A stretch of DNA of 12,146 bases. It comes from Bacillota bacterium. GTDB lineage: Bacteria; Bacillota; Tb-RUG-66. The notes under the pieces are model-generated. The model was not told the origin of the DNA, made no database searches, and saw only the letters and a program-made list of their open reading frames with translations. Location of the stretch: positions 1 to 12,146 of the forward strand of contig JAEEYS010000125.1 of the NCBI GenBank assembly GCA_016288255.1, given 5' to 3'. Both the position numbers and the translations under genes were made by a program. Position 1 is the stretch's first letter, and every line of letters starts with the position of its first letter. This document shows positions 6,194-12,092 of this stretch, one piece after another.

Positions 6194-7120
6194 TTGCGGA
6201 CAGCTTCTTCTTTGGAAGAAAAAATGAGTTTGGCAGAAGAGTATATAGGCCGGGAAGAATGGGAAAAAGCGGAAGAGATCTATCTGTCGTTGCTGGAAAA
6301 CGACCAAGATATTGAAATATATTTGTCACTGGGCCTTTTGTATAACGAGAGGAAAGACTACGACAAAGAGATCGCGGTCTATGAAAAAATCATTTCTCTT
6401 GATCCGCAAGAGGAGAGGGCATACTTTGGGATCGCTACTGTTTTGGAAGAAAAAAAGGAATACGAGAAGGCGGTTTCCTATTATCAAAAAGCGGTGGAGT
6501 TGGATCCCGGTTATGAAGAGGCTCTTTTTTATCTGGCAAATGTATATGATCTGATGGGAGAAAAGGAAAAAGCAAAGGAAACGTATGAGGATCTTTTGTA
6601 TCTCAACAAAGAGCATTTTTGGGCCAATGTGAATTTAGGGTCTCTTTATGAAGAGGAAAATGAGTTGGAGCTTGCTTTAAAATATATGAAAAAGGGGAGC
6701 AGGATCGATCCGGAACATGATTTGCCCTATTTTAACATGGGCGTGATCTACGGGAAGAAAAAAGAATATCCCCATGCCATACACAGTTACGGCATTGCGA
6801 TCAAAAAGAATGGAAACTATGCTTTTGCGTATTTGAATCTATCTTTGCTGTATGTGGAAAAAGGAAATTTCAAAACGGCGATCGCTGTTTTGGACGAAGG
6901 GATCAAACAAAATCCGGAAGTTTGGTTTTTGTATTACAATAAAGGCTGTTTTTTGGTGAGGGACAAAAAGCCAGACGCCGGATTAAAAGAGATCATAAAA
7001 GCCATGGAGCTGTGTCCCGAGATGACGGAATATATGAAAAAAGACAAGGAATTGGAACCCATTCGGCAGTTAAAAGGGTATCAGGACTATTTTGGAGAAA
7101 CAGAAAGGAACGAAAGGTGA
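6194..7120 (+). CDS. Tetratricopeptide-repeat (TPR) protein
   Basis: The 308-residue protein is built almost wholly of about eight TPR units of 34 residues. The clearest are those containing YDKEIAVYEKIISLDPQEERAY, YEKAVSYYQKAVELDPGYEEAL and LELALKYMKKGSRIDPEHDLPY, each with the A/G-Y-F and D-P spacing of the fold. There is no signal peptide or membrane segment, so it is probably a cytosolic protein-binding scaffold; the partner is unknown. TTG 6194 is preferred: AGAGGTGG (6181-6188) lies 5 bases upstream, and a perfect -10 box covers the bases just before the alternative ATG 6170. With ATG 6170 the protein would be 8 residues longer. The stop codon overlaps the next start as GTGA, so the downstream gene is probably translationally coupled and a candidate functional partner. 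Confidence 0.85.
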   Translation: MRTASSLEEKMSLAEEYIGREEWEKAEEIYLSLLENDQDIEIYLSLGLLYNERKDYDKEIAVYEKIISLDPQEERAYFGIATVLEEKKEYEKAVSYYQKAVELDPGYEEALFYLANVYDLMGEKEKAKETYEDLLYLNKEHFWANVNLGSLYEEENELELALKYMKKGSRIDPEHDLPYFNMGVIYGKKKEYPHAIHSYGIAIKKNGNYAFAYLNLSLLYVEKGNFKTAIAVLDEGIKQNPEVWFLYYNKGCFLVRDKKPDAGLKEIIKAMELCPEMTEYMKKDKELEPIRQLKGYQDYFGETERNER

Positions 7121-7557
7121 ACAGAAGTTGCCGTGAAGCATTCAACAGAAGAGGATTCATACAAATGGGAGAAAGAGGGTTTCGCTTGTTTCGGGGAGAA
7201 TATTACTTTATCCTGATAGATCGCGGAGATACCCATATTTTACTTTACGGACTGCTAAAAGATATAAAGCGGATAAGGCCGTTAGAGATGGCCTTTCTTC
7301 CTTCTATGCCGCCGGAAACTATTTTTGGATTTATAGAAAGATTGACGAATGTGAACAAAAAAGAATTGCGCTATTATATTGAAGAGATGTTCGAAAAATA
7401 TAGTGGAGAAGAATGGAAACATAAAGTGGACTATGAGATTTTATTTTCCGTGCTAAAAGAAAATGAGAAAAAAGAGAGATTGGCAGAGGAAAGTTTATCC
7501 AAGCGGCTCCTTTACCCGCTCCCGAAAAAAGCATGGCGGTATCATGCGGTATCATAA
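7117..7557 (+). CDS. Hypothetical protein, translationally coupled to the TPR protein
   Basis: I do not recognise this protein. The 146-residue product (from GTG 7117) has a beta-rich N-terminal part (RLFRGEYYFILIDRGDTHILLYGLL), a middle with MAFLPSMPPETIFGFIERL, and a charged helical C-terminal part rich in Lys and Glu. There is no signal peptide or membrane span. GTG 7117 overlaps the TPR stop (GTGA), with AAAGGAA (7104-7110) 6 bases upstream. ATG 7165 is a good alternative with AAGAGGA upstream, giving 130 residues that begin M-G-E-R-G-F, closer to where the folded part seems to start. The frame stays open far into the TPR gene, but that part is a shadow. The last codons lie in a 10-bp tandem duplication that fixes where the frame ends. 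A terminator follows 75 bases later. Confidence 0.72.
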   Translation: MNRSCREAFNRRGFIQMGERGFRLFRGEYYFILIDRGDTHILLYGLLKDIKRIRPLEMAFLPSMPPETIFGFIERLTNVNKKELRYYIEEMFEKYSGEEWKHKVDYEILFSVLKENEKKERLAEESLSKRLLYPLPKKAWRYHAVS

Positions 7558-7566
7558 GGTTATCAT
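7536..7566 (+). repeat. Tandem repeat of GCGGTATCAT across the stop codon
   Basis: GCGGTATCAT occurs at 7536-7545 and again at 7546-7555, followed by a degenerate third copy AAGGTTATCAT (7556-7566). The first two copies encode the last residues of the upstream protein and its TAA stop (7555-7557). Confidence 0.8.
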
Positions 7567-7632
7567 AAGAACGATTCTGTTTTTATAGCCCATACACCTT
7601 TTAATATCACTTGACCGGTTCCTGCCTTGTAT

Positions 7633-7666
7633 AAAAAGAAAAGGCTTATCATAGCCTTTTCTTTTT
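7633..7666 (+). terminator. Intrinsic terminator after the TPR/hypothetical unit
   Basis: A 14-bp perfect stem pairs 7633-7646 (AAAAAGAAAAGGCT) with 7653-7666 (AGCCTTTTCTTTTT) around the loop TATCAT. The T-rich 3' arm acts as the tail. Confidence 0.85.
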
Positions 7667-7708
7667 GTCTGTTTTAAGATAAGATACAGTAGGAAGGGGG
7701 AGAAAAGG

Positions 7709-8542
7709 ATGTTTACGATCGGTTCGCATCTTTCTGTAGCAAAGGGCTATTATGCTATGGGAAAAGATGCTTTAAAGATGGAAGGGAACACGTTTCAGTT
7801 TTTTACCAGAAATCCGAGAGGCGGCAGCGCCAAACCAATAGAGGAAGAGGACGCGTTAAAGCTAAAAAAACTCATGGAAGAGCATCATTTTGGCCCGATT
7901 TTGGCTCATGCGCCTTATACCTTAAACATTTGTTCACAAAAAGAGGAAGTGCGGGAATTTGCGGAAATGATTTTTTCCGATGATCTGGAACGGTTAAAAA
8001 ACTTGCCTTGCCATCTGCTTGTGTTTCATCCGGGCAGTCATATGGGGCAGGGCGTGGAAACGGGAATAGAGCTGATCTCTTCTTTTTTGAACAGAACCTT
8101 AAAAGAAGATCATCCGGTGACCGTATTATTGGAGACCATGTCCGGAAAAGGCTCTGAAGTGGGCAGCCGATTGGAAGAATTAAGGGAGATCATAGATCGG
8201 GTAGAACAAAAAGAAAAAATGGGTGTTTGCCTGGATACTTGTCATGTCTATTCCGCCGGCTACGATATTAAAAATCATTTGGATGAAGTAATCCATGAAT
8301 TTGATGAAGTGATAGGGCTTTCTTATTTAAAAGCGATCCATTTAAATGACAGTTTGACACCTTTTTCCAGCAGAAAAGATCGGCATGCGCCTATAGGGGA
8401 AGGCAGTTTGGGGCTTAAAACGTTTATCAAGATCATCAATCACCCCTTGCTAAAAGAGTTGCCGTTCTTCTTGGAAACGCCTCATGAGCTGGAAGGACAC
8501 AGAGAAGAAATACGGCTGCTTCAAAAGCACAGGAAAGAATAG
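7709..8542 (+). CDS. nfo: Endonuclease IV (AP endonuclease)
   Basis: This 277-residue cytosolic enzyme cuts the DNA backbone 5' of abasic sites in base excision repair and can remove damaged 3' ends. It is a TIM barrel with a three-zinc site. All nine expected ligands can be found: His67 (LAHAPY), His107 (VFHPGS), Glu142 (LLETMSGKG), Asp176 and His179 ([13 protein letters not shown]), His211 (IHLNDS), Asp224 and His226 (DRHAPIGEG) and Glu256 (FLETPHE). Length and start are typical of the family. ATG 7709 follows a purine-rich GGAAGGGGGAG ribosome binding site. No clear promoter is seen between it and the upstream terminator (a TAAGAT at 7675-7680 lacks a -35 box). No terminator separates it from bioY 100 bases downstream, so read-through is possible. 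Confidence 0.96.
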   Translation: MFTIGSHLSVAKGYYAMGKDALKMEGNTFQFFTRNPRGGSAKPIEEEDALKLKKLMEEHHFGPILAHAPYTLNICSQKEEVREFAEMIFSDDLERLKNLPCHLLVFHPGSHMGQGVETGIELISSFLNRTLKEDHPVTVLLETMSGKGSEVGSRLEELREIIDRVEQKEKMGVCLDTCHVYSAGYDIKNHLDEVIHEFDEVIGLSYLKAIHLNDSLTPFSSRKDRHAPIGEGSLGLKTFIKIINHPLLKELPFFLETPHELEGHREEIRLLQKHRKE

Positions 8543-8543
8543 G

Positions 8544-8582
8544 TTGACAATTAAGAAAAAATAATAAAAAATAGTTGACAAT
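8544..8582 (+). repeat. Direct repeat TTGACAAT, 31 bp apart
   Basis: TTGACAAT occurs at 8544-8551 and 8575-8582, a period of 31 bp, or about three DNA helical turns. The second copy contains the -35 box of the candidate bioY promoter. Confidence 0.6.
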
Positions 8583-8603
8583 AAAAAAGAAATCCTGTAT
8601 CCT
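8575..8603 (+). promoter_or_regulatory. Candidate bioY promoter
   Basis: TTGACA (8575-8580), a 17-base spacer and TATCCT (8598-8603) lie 43 bases before the bioY start. The -35 is perfect and the -10 matches at 4 of 6. The -10 box is inside the left arm of an inverted repeat, so a repressor bound there would block it. Confidence 0.55.
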
Positions 8604-8628
8604 ATGGAAGGATAAAAAATATAGGATA
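8598..8628 (+). promoter_or_regulatory. Inverted repeat over the bioY promoter, operator candidate
   Basis: TATCCTAT (8598-8605) and ATAGGATA (8621-8628) are perfect inverted arms separated by 15 bases. Biotin operators bound by BirA also have two half-sites about 15 bases apart, but the usual half-site (TTGTAAACC-like) is not what is seen here. An outer pair, AAATCCT (8590-8596) and AGGATTT (8634-8640), overlaps the ribosome binding site. Confidence 0.4.
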
Positions 8629-8645
8629 TGGAAAGGATTTATAAT

Positions 8646-9230
8646 ATGAAACTGTCAACAAGAGATATGGTATTGGCGGCGATGTTTGCCGCTTTAACTG
8701 CCATAGGAAGCAAAATCATGGTACCCATGTATCCGGTACCGATGACGTTACAAGTGCTCTTTGCTATTGGAGCGGGATTGATTTTAGGGAAAAAAGCGGG
8801 GACTTTGTCCCAAATCATCTATCTGGCGCTGGGACTCATGGGGATCCCCGTATTTGCCGGTGCGGAGGCAGGCCCTGCCATCGTGTTAAAACCTACTTTT
8901 GGGTTTATATTGGGCATGATAGTGGCTGCTTATGTGGGCGGCGCTATGAGAGAAAAATGGAAAGTGAAAAAGTTTGCGCCCTTATTGGGGATCAGCCTGA
9001 TCGGCGATCTGATCATTTACTTGATCGGCATCCCTTACTTTTACATGATCATGAACTTATATTTAAAATCACAGACAGGGATTCTTGCGGCGCTGCAGAT
9101 CGCGATGATCCCGTTCTTGATTCCCGACCTGGTAAAATGTGTCATAGCAAGCCTTTTGGCGTATAAGATCCTGCCGGTGATCGGAAAAGATCCTGTTCCG
9201 GCAAAGAAAGAAGAAGAAATGACTTTATAA
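8646..9230 (+). CDS. bioY: BioY, substrate-binding subunit of a biotin ECF transporter
   Basis: This 194-residue membrane protein is the S component that captures biotin and works with the shared ECF energy-coupling module (EcfA, EcfA', EcfT, encoded elsewhere). About six hydrophobic segments are visible, beginning with a short amphipathic start (MKLSTRDMVLAAMFAALTAI). The family signature lies around residues 60-90: LALGLMGIPVFAGAEAGPAI followed by K-P-T-F-G-F. The usual G-P-T-G-G-Y is here K-P-T-F-G-F, a variant loop near the biotin pocket. The C-terminus ends in a basic-acidic tail after the last helix. ATG 8646 is chosen because GAAAGGA (8631-8637) is 8 bases upstream; ATG 8628 in the same frame has its GGAT directly adjacent, too close to function. 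The leader carries inverted repeats suggesting biotin- or RNA-dependent control. Confidence 0.93.
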   Translation: MKLSTRDMVLAAMFAALTAIGSKIMVPMYPVPMTLQVLFAIGAGLILGKKAGTLSQIIYLALGLMGIPVFAGAEAGPAIVLKPTFGFILGMIVAAYVGGAMREKWKVKKFAPLLGISLIGDLIIYLIGIPYFYMIMNLYLKSQTGILAALQIAMIPFLIPDLVKCVIASLLAYKILPVIGKDPVPAKKEEEMTL

Positions 9231-9242
9231 AAATAAAAATAG

Positions 9243-9271
9243 TTCCTAGTTTTACTAAAGTATGTTATAAT
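9243..9271 (+). promoter_or_regulatory. Promoter of the reverse rubrerythrin gene
   Basis: A perfect TATAAT (9266-9271) has the weak -35 TTCCTA (9243-9248) at a 17-base spacing. It lies just after the bioY stop, making the rubrerythrin a separate unit. I looked for a PerR box (TTATAAT-N-ATTATAA) and found only the left half. Confidence 0.55.
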
Positions 9272-9278
9272 GGGTTAG

Positions 9279-9298
9279 AAAAGAGGGAAAACTCTTTT
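9279..9298 (+). other. Small hairpin in the rubrerythrin leader
   Basis: AAAAGAG (9279-9285) pairs with CTCTTTT (9292-9298) around GGAAAA at the expected 5' end of the transcript. It may protect the mRNA 5' end. It resembles a weak terminator, but only one more T follows. Confidence 0.35.
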
Positions 9299-9331
9299 TC
9301 AATATGGTTTTAAAATAGAGGAGGATTTAAA

Positions 9332-9877
9332 ATGGCAAAATATAGATGTACTGTATGCGGTTATGTATCTGAAGATGGAATTCCGGACAGATGTCCTCAA
9401 TGCAACGCACCAAAAGAAAAATTCGTAGAAATCTCTGAAGAAAAAACAGCTTATGCGGATGAACACGTGATCGGTGTTGCAAACGGTGCAGATGCTGAAA
9501 TTATTGAAGGATTAAGATTGAACTTCAATGGGGAATGTATGGAAGTCGGTATGTATCTTGCAATGGCTAGACAAGCTGACAGAGAAGGTTATCCGGAAAT
9601 TGCGGAAGCATTTAGAAGATACGCTTTTGAAGAAGCAGACCATGCTTCAAGATTCGCTGAATTATTGGGCGAAGTAGTGACCAATTCCACAAAGAAAAAT
9701 TTGGAATTGAGAGCAGCTGCGGAAGCAGGCGCTTGCGAAGGCAAAAAACAATTGGCTACCAAAGCAAAACAATTGAACTTAGACGCGATCCATGATACCG
9801 TTCATGAAATGGCAAAAGATGAAGCCCGCCATGGCTGCGGATTTGAAGGTCTGTTAAAAAGATATTTTGGGAAATAA
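9332..9877 (+). CDS. Reverse rubrerythrin (NADH peroxidase, rubredoxin domain first)
   Basis: This 181-residue cytosolic enzyme reduces hydrogen peroxide in anaerobes, taking electrons through its rubredoxin domain. The order is reversed from classical rubrerythrin. The Fe(SCys)4 domain comes first (residues 1-35), with Cys6-x2-Cys9 and Cys21-x2-Cys24. The ferritin-like diiron domain follows (about 52-180), with Glu68, the ExxH pair Glu101/His104, Glu131 or Glu136 in EAGACEGKK, and the second ExxH pair Glu164/His167. This layout is known from clostridial revRbr proteins. ATG 9332 follows GAGGAGG with normal spacing. It has its own promoter and a strong terminator, so it is monocistronic. Its codons differ from its neighbours', with more AGA, GAA and TTG, as in strongly expressed genes. 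It marks the host as an anaerobe meeting occasional oxygen. Confidence 0.95.
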   Translation: MAKYRCTVCGYVSEDGIPDRCPQCNAPKEKFVEISEEKTAYADEHVIGVANGADAEIIEGLRLNFNGECMEVGMYLAMARQADREGYPEIAEAFRRYAFEEADHASRFAELLGEVVTNSTKKNLELRAAAEAGACEGKKQLATKAKQLNLDAIHDTVHEMAKDEARHGCGFEGLLKRYFGK

Positions 9878-9920
9878 GGAAAATCCACACGGAAAATAAA
9901 ATAAGCAGAAAAATAAAAAC

Positions 9921-9956
9921 AAAAATAAGTATAGCAAAAGCTATACTTATTTTTTT
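9921..9956 (+). terminator. Intrinsic terminator of the rubrerythrin gene
   Basis: A perfect 15-bp stem pairs 9921-9935 (AAAAATAAGTATAGC) with 9940-9954 around an AAAA loop, with T run 9950-9956. Confidence 0.92.
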
Positions 9957-9977
9957 ATGAAAAAGGTAAAAAAGTTT

Positions 9978-10006
9978 TATTTTGTAACTTGATAATTTAC
10001 AAAATA
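9978..10006 (+). promoter_or_regulatory. Perfect inverted repeat over the XRE-gene promoter, operator candidate
   Basis: TATTTTGTAA (9978-9987) and TTACAAAATA (9997-10006) are perfect 10-bp inverted arms separated by 9 bases. The centre contains the -35 box TTGATA (9989-9994). This placement is typical of a repressor site, and the XRE protein downstream is the obvious candidate to bind it. Confidence 0.65.
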
Positions 10007-10017
10007 TATGATAAAAT
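9989..10017 (+). promoter_or_regulatory. Promoter of the XRE-family gene
   Basis: TTGATA (9989-9994), a 17-base spacer and TAAAAT (10012-10017) match the vegetative consensus at 10 of 12 positions. The implied leader to ATG 10146 is about 120 bases; I see no known RNA motif in it. Confidence 0.7.
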
Positions 10018-10145
10018 AACTTTAAAAGAAACGAAACCCATGTCCAGATAACAGGGAAATGCTAAAAAGGCGCTAATATTTCAAAAAATACAGGGATAGG
10101 ATAAAAACAACAAAAAAGCAGTCAAAAGAAAAGGATAGAAAAAGA

Positions 10146-10358
10146 ATGAGAGAATATTTAAAAGAATTGAGAACAGCAAAAAACATGACACAGAGGGAAG
10201 CCGCAGAAAAAATAGGGATGAAACCGAACTATTACTGCATGATCGAAAAAGGAAGCAGAAAACAAAAACTGGATTTGGAAACGGCTGAAAAGATCGCAGA
10301 ACTTTTTCATTTGGATCTGAAAGAGATAGTGGAATTGGAAAGAAGGATCTCATCATAA
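10146..10358 (+). CDS. XRE-family helix-turn-helix regulator
   Basis: The 70-residue protein is one Cro/C1-type DNA-binding domain and little else. The helix-turn-helix runs over about residues 13-40: NMTQREAAEKIGM, then the recognition helix region KPNYYCMIEKGSRK. LDLETAEKIAELFHLDLKEI forms the closing helices. No effector or peptidase domain is present, so it probably acts as a dimer binding a palindrome. The ribosome binding site is modest (AAAGGAT about 9-10 bases upstream). Its promoter lies in a perfect inverted repeat, suggesting autorepression. Similar small regulators occur in phages, toxin-antitoxin pairs and conjugative elements, but no such partner is seen here; the next gene downstream is the only candidate. 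The same frame stays open for 34 codons beyond its TAA stop. Confidence 0.88.
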   Translation: MREYLKELRTAKNMTQREAAEKIGMKPNYYCMIEKGSRKQKLDLETAEKIAELFHLDLKEIVELERRISS

Positions 10359-10500
10359 GGAATGATTTCTCATATTTCAAAAATAGGACGAACAGCTGTT
10401 GAAAAATCCGGATATTTTGACGCGCATAGATGGCAGGAGCGGGACTTGGTGTTTACCTTCTAAGAAGGAGCAGACAAATTCAAAGAAAGAAGAGGATCAT

Positions 10501-10752
10501 ATGACGAAGTATATCGGTGTTTATGCACTGGTCCATAGTATCTTATCCGGCAGCGGACCGGAAGTGAGCTTGGCGATCATATCGGGAAACGCTTTATATC
10601 CAAGTCCTGTGGAAGATTTTTGCGAAACGGTCATGATACTAAGAGAGTTGGGTTGGTCTTGGGAAGACTGCGCAAAATATGTGGGATATAAAAACGGACA
10701 GGCGTTGCAATCCAGATGCTGTCATATCAAAAAAGAAAATGAGGCAGGATAG
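10501..10752 (+). CDS. Hypothetical protein, possible helix-turn-helix
   Basis: I do not recognise this 83-residue protein. It begins M-T-K-Y-I-G-V-Y-A-L-V-H-S-I-L, has a central stretch GNALYPSPVEDFCETVMIL, and ends with ELGWSWEDCAKYVGYKNGQ and a basic tail (S-R-C-C-H-I-K-K), which reads like a helix-turn-helix: a WSWEDCAKYVG helix, a turn, and a Q-A-L-Q-S-R recognition helix. It contains three cysteines. ATG 10501 is chosen for AGAAGAGGA ending 5 bases upstream; the frame extends back to a TTG at 10399 without a ribosome binding site. It lies 142 bases behind the XRE gene on the same strand with no terminator between, so it may share its promoter. It could be a second DNA-binding partner of the XRE protein; that is inference only. 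Confidence 0.65.
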   Translation: MTKYIGVYALVHSILSGSGPEVSLAIISGNALYPSPVEDFCETVMILRELGWSWEDCAKYVGYKNGQALQSRCCHIKKENEAG

Positions 10753-10830
10753 GGAAATGTTGGAAAATGCGGTAGAATAGAAAGGTTTTATGAAAAGAAA
10801 AAGAATAAGCAAAAACAGGGATACTATAGG

Positions 10831-10868
10831 CAAAAAGAAAACCACCGGAAGAAATTGACCGGCGGTTT
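10831..10868 (-). terminator. Terminator of the minus-strand membrane-protein gene
   Basis: On the minus strand AACCGCCGG (10867-10859) pairs with CCGGTGGTT (10848-10840), with one G-T pair, followed by the T-rich tail TTCTTTTTG. It ends the membrane-protein transcript just after its stop. On the plus strand the same position is an A-C mismatch, so the minus strand is favoured. Confidence 0.8.
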
Positions 10869-10873
10869 ATTTT

Positions 10874-12049
10874 TTATAGCAATATGAAAAACAGCTGATA
10901 CAGATAGTTGGCCGCAATGCCTGCGCAAAGGCCGCCTACTGTATGAGATAAGATAGCGGGCGTGATAAAATGCCGTTTTTCCAAAGCGTCCATCATGGAA
11001 ACATGGGTGCTTAAATAACCGCTCCAACACATACCCATCGCGGTAAAGACAGCGATCTGCTGTCCGCCTGCCACGCCGTTTTTGATCATGGTGGGAACCA
11101 GTCCCATGGCAGCACCTGTAGCGCCTAAAGAAGTGATGGGAAAGGTGATGTTGCTCACGTCCGTAAACCCGAAAAGGAGTTTGGCGGGAGGCAGGATATA
11201 AACACCGATCCGATTTAAAAGACCGATCCCTTCATAAGCGGAGCCGGTGTAGACGGCAACACCGTTTTGCACATCAGCGGGACCAAAAGTTAAGATCATG
11301 ACCGCGGTGCAGATGATCAACACCCCGGGAATGATATCGAGCCCCATTTTGACGCCGGTCTTGCCGCCTTCCAAAATGGCGTTGATGATCCGTTTGAAAT
11401 AAGAGGTCTCTACTACACGGACCTCGATATTTTTCTTTTTTTCTTCTTTTGCTGTGATTTTGTCGGCTTTGATCTGCTCTTTGGTGACACCGTAATATTT
11501 TTTCGTGCTGCGCATCATCAAACGCACACTGACGATGCTGCCTATCACAGCGCCCAAAACACCGATCATGGTAGGCGCGATAAACTCAGAACCATCTCCC
11601 AGACCCATCATGAAGGTGACCAAAATCAGCCCCATTCCAAAAGAAGTGCCTAAATTGCACAAAGCGGGAAACTGATAATCTTTAAAATATTTGGAAAATC
11701 CTTTGTGGTTGGCCAAAGAAAGAATAGCCGGATTGTCGGATACGAAGGTGGTAACGATCCCCAAAGAGGCCGCCCCAGGCAATCCGTATAACGGCTGCAT
11801 CACAGGAGAAATGATCTTATTGAGTAAAGCGATGACGCCGAATTCGCTGCAAAGAGCGGACAGGGCTCCCGCCAGTACCGCAACGGCCATGATATAGAAC
11901 ACAACTTCCAGCAAAAGTGTATGAGCAGTGTTCATGATGGTGGAAAACATGTTGCCGATGCCCATAATGGATTGTACATAACCGAATACGATCAGAATAA
12001 CACCAATAAAGACAAAAGTCTCTAAAGAGACAGCTTTTTTCTCTTTCAT
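10874..12049 (-). CDS. Multi-pass membrane protein with nucleoside-recognition (Gate) domains
   Basis: The 391-residue inner-membrane protein has about nine or ten hydrophobic segments arranged as two Gate-type halves. The first (about 10-160) contains LLNKIISPVMQPLYGLPGAA and F-V-S-D-N-P-A-I-L-S-L-A. A charged cytoplasmic loop follows (about 185-215, K-K-Y-Y-G-V to E-E-K-K-K-N-I-E). The second half (about 220-390) contains GGKTGVKMGLDIIPGVLIIC, F-P-I-T-S-L-G-A-T-G-A-A and TAMGMCWSGYLSTHVSMMDAL. I recall this family from Clostridioides difficile, where it is uncharacterised (CD0519/CD1768 type); it is related to YjiH and spore-maturation membrane proteins. The substrate is unknown. The second ATG (12049) is chosen over ATG 12061 because GGAGG lies between them, 5 bases before it, and a TAAAAT -10 box is nearly adjacent to 12061. 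The gene is convergent with the XRE unit. Confidence 0.85.
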   Translation of the reverse strand: MKEKKAVSLETFVFIGVILIVFGYVQSIMGIGNMFSTIMNTAHTLLLEVVFYIMAVAVLAGALSALCSEFGVIALLNKIISPVMQPLYGLPGAASLGIVTTFVSDNPAILSLANHKGFSKYFKDYQFPALCNLGTSFGMGLILVTFMMGLGDGSEFIAPTMIGVLGAVIGSIVSVRLMMRSTKKYYGVTKEQIKADKITAKEEKKKNIEVRVVETSYFKRIINAILEGGKTGVKMGLDIIPGVLIICTAVMILTFGPADVQNGVAVYTGSAYEGIGLLNRIGVYILPPAKLLFGFTDVSNITFPITSLGATGAAMGLVPTMIKNGVAGGQQIAVFTAMGMCWSGYLSTHVSMMDALEKRHFITPAILSHTVGGLCAGIAANYLYQLFFILL

Positions 12050-12065
12050 AGGATCCTCCATACAG

Positions 12066-12092
12066 ATTTTATGAGTTGTTGCTATGTGTAAA
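12066..12092 (-). promoter_or_regulatory. Candidate promoter of the membrane-protein gene
   Basis: On the minus strand TTTACA (12092-12087) and TAAAAT (12071-12066) are separated by only 15 bases, slightly short. Transcription would begin at about 12059, which agrees with use of the second ATG at 12049. The remaining bases to the window end show nothing I can assign. Confidence 0.4.

Noticed and set aside
9266..9280. PerR-type operator at the rubrerythrin promoter
   Set aside because: Only the left half (TTATAAT) matches, and that is simply the -10 box; the right half does not fit.
10081..10380. Minus-strand open frame opposite the XRE gene, rich in Phe, Leu and Ser
   Set aside because: It is the complement of a Lys/Glu-rich coding region, lacks a ribosome binding site, and the plus-strand product has a clear domain.
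10790..10858. A 22-residue very basic ORF (ATG 10790 to TGA 10858) with AAAGG upstream
   Set aside because: It runs through the minus-strand terminator hairpin, is mostly Lys/Arg from A-rich DNA, and has no recognisable pattern.
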